Shown: one piece after another, positions 6,362-6,666 of the stretch
Numbering within the stretch: position 1 is the stretch's first letter
How the letters are laid out: every line of letters starts with the position of its first letter
Source of the DNA: an uncultured Mesocricetibacter sp.
GTDB taxonomy: Bacteria; Pseudomonadota; Gammaproteobacteria; Enterobacterales; Pasteurellaceae
Assembly (NCBI GenBank): GCA_905373425.1
Contig: CAJPST010000122.1
Span: 1-6,666, forward strand
Reading direction: 5' to 3'
Length of the DNA stretch: 6,666 bases
The notes under the pieces: generated by a model
Database searches by the model: none
What the model was told of the DNA's origin: nothing
Seen by the model: the letters and a program-made list of their open reading frames with translations, nothing else
Translations under genes and position numbers: made by a program

Positions 6362-6554
6362 ATTTCCTGAGATGTGCGTCAGCGGGTTACGTCCCTGAGC
6401 CGATACTAAAATCTTTATGAATTGGTTCTCTATTGTTGGTGTGTATGCTTAACTTGGCTTCGGCCCTGATGTAAGAAACCTGAAAACGATTATAACCGAT
6501 TCCCTTGAACCGTCGGGTTCAAGGACCGACCACCCACAGCGGCATCTCGGGTCC
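6362..6554 (+). ncRNA. ssrS: 6S RNA
   Basis: 6S RNA mimics an open promoter and sequesters sigma-70 RNA polymerase holoenzyme, mainly in stationary phase. The ends pair as in E. coli: CCTGAGATG (6366-6374) with CATCTCGGG (6543-6551). The 5' half has AGCGGG and TCCCTGAGCCGAT (6391-6403), nearly identical to E. coli around the product-RNA start. The 3' half has the diagnostic hairpin CCTTGAACC / GGTTCAAGG (6503-6511 with 6516-6524) and GCGGCATCTCGG. A GGC-TTCG-GCC hairpin (6456-6465) caps the apical stem. The central part is diverged from E. coli. Its place between zapA and fau is the conserved locus. The ends are estimated to within a few bases; length is about 190 nt against 184 in E. coli. 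Confidence 0.95.
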
Positions 6555-6570
6555 CCTTCTTATTTTACCT

Positions 6571-6666
6571 ATGACCATTACGCAAACTCGCCCGCAAATC
6601 CGACAACATATCCGTAAAATTCGTCGAAATTTAACCGCACTTCAACAAGCGCAAGCGGCTCAATCC
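6571..6666 (+). CDS. fau: 5-formyltetrahydrofolate cyclo-ligase, N-terminal fragment
   Basis: The first 32 codons of an open frame that runs off the window. The residues IRKIRRNLTALQQAQAAQS resemble the arginine-rich first helix of Fau/YgfA (MTHFS family), which converts 5-formyltetrahydrofolate to 5,10-methenyltetrahydrofolate using ATP. The nucleotide-binding and catalytic motifs lie beyond the edge, so the call rests on this short helix plus the conserved position directly after ssrS. The ATG at 6571 follows 6S RNA by about 16 nt and has no recognisable Shine-Dalgarno, so a later start or co-transcription with ssrS is possible. An uptake signal lies in codons 21-24. Confidence 0.8.
   Translation, partial: MTITQTRPQIRQHIRKIRRNLTALQQAQAAQS
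6634..6642 (-). repeat. DNA uptake signal sequence core inside fau
   Basis: An exact ACCGCACTT, encoding the LTAL residues of Fau (21-24). Read on the minus strand it is followed by AT-rich tracts in near-consensus positions. Confidence 0.88.

Noticed and set aside
1..6666. CRISPR array, tRNA, insertion sequence or phage module
   Set aside because: No spaced direct repeats, cloverleaf, transposase frame or terminal inverted repeats were seen; the repeats present are dispersed uptake signals.

Overview
The window is a stretch of Pasteurellaceae chromosome. Six exact copies of the 9-base Haemophilus-type DNA uptake signal core (AAGTGCGGT or its complement ACCGCACTT) occur in 6.7 kb, and the gene set and order match the gammaproteobacterial neighbourhood fau-ssrS-zapA / ygfB-pepP-ubiH-ubiI. 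The core is the Hin type rather than the Apl type (ACAAGCGGT). This fits Haemophilus, Aggregatibacter or Pasteurella rather than the Actinobacillus pleuropneumoniae/Mannheimia branch, but the genus cannot be fixed from this sequence alone.

Layout, left to right. Positions 13-1512 (+) encode a Slam-type outer-membrane lipoprotein/effector translocator, the one accessory-looking gene; its cargo gene is probably just off the left edge. Positions 1536-1588 hold a bidirectional terminator built from two inverted uptake signals, which separates it from the convergent minus-strand operon. That operon runs right to left: ygfB (5851-5309), pepP (5296-3971), ubiH (3971-2778) and ubiI (2775-1606). Its junctions are tight: a 12-nt gap, a 1-base TGATG overlap and a 2-nt gap. 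An intergenic region of about 110 bp carries the divergent promoters for ygfB and zapA. On the plus strand follow zapA (5962-6285), the 6S RNA gene ssrS (about 6362-6554) and the first 32 codons of fau (6571 onward, cut by the window end).

The genes work in several housekeeping systems. UbiH and UbiI are paired flavin hydroxylases of ubiquinone synthesis. PepP is a proline aminopeptidase. YgfB is a small UPF0149 protein. ZapA supports the FtsZ ring. 6S RNA titrates sigma-70 RNA polymerase in stationary phase. Fau recycles 5-formyltetrahydrofolate.

I found no wholly undescribed system. The observations most worth following are the Slam gene with its unseen cargo, the uptake signals reused as a two-way terminator, the inverted uptake-signal pair inside ubiH flanking a cofactor motif, and the recognisable 6S RNA with a conserved product-RNA start site.
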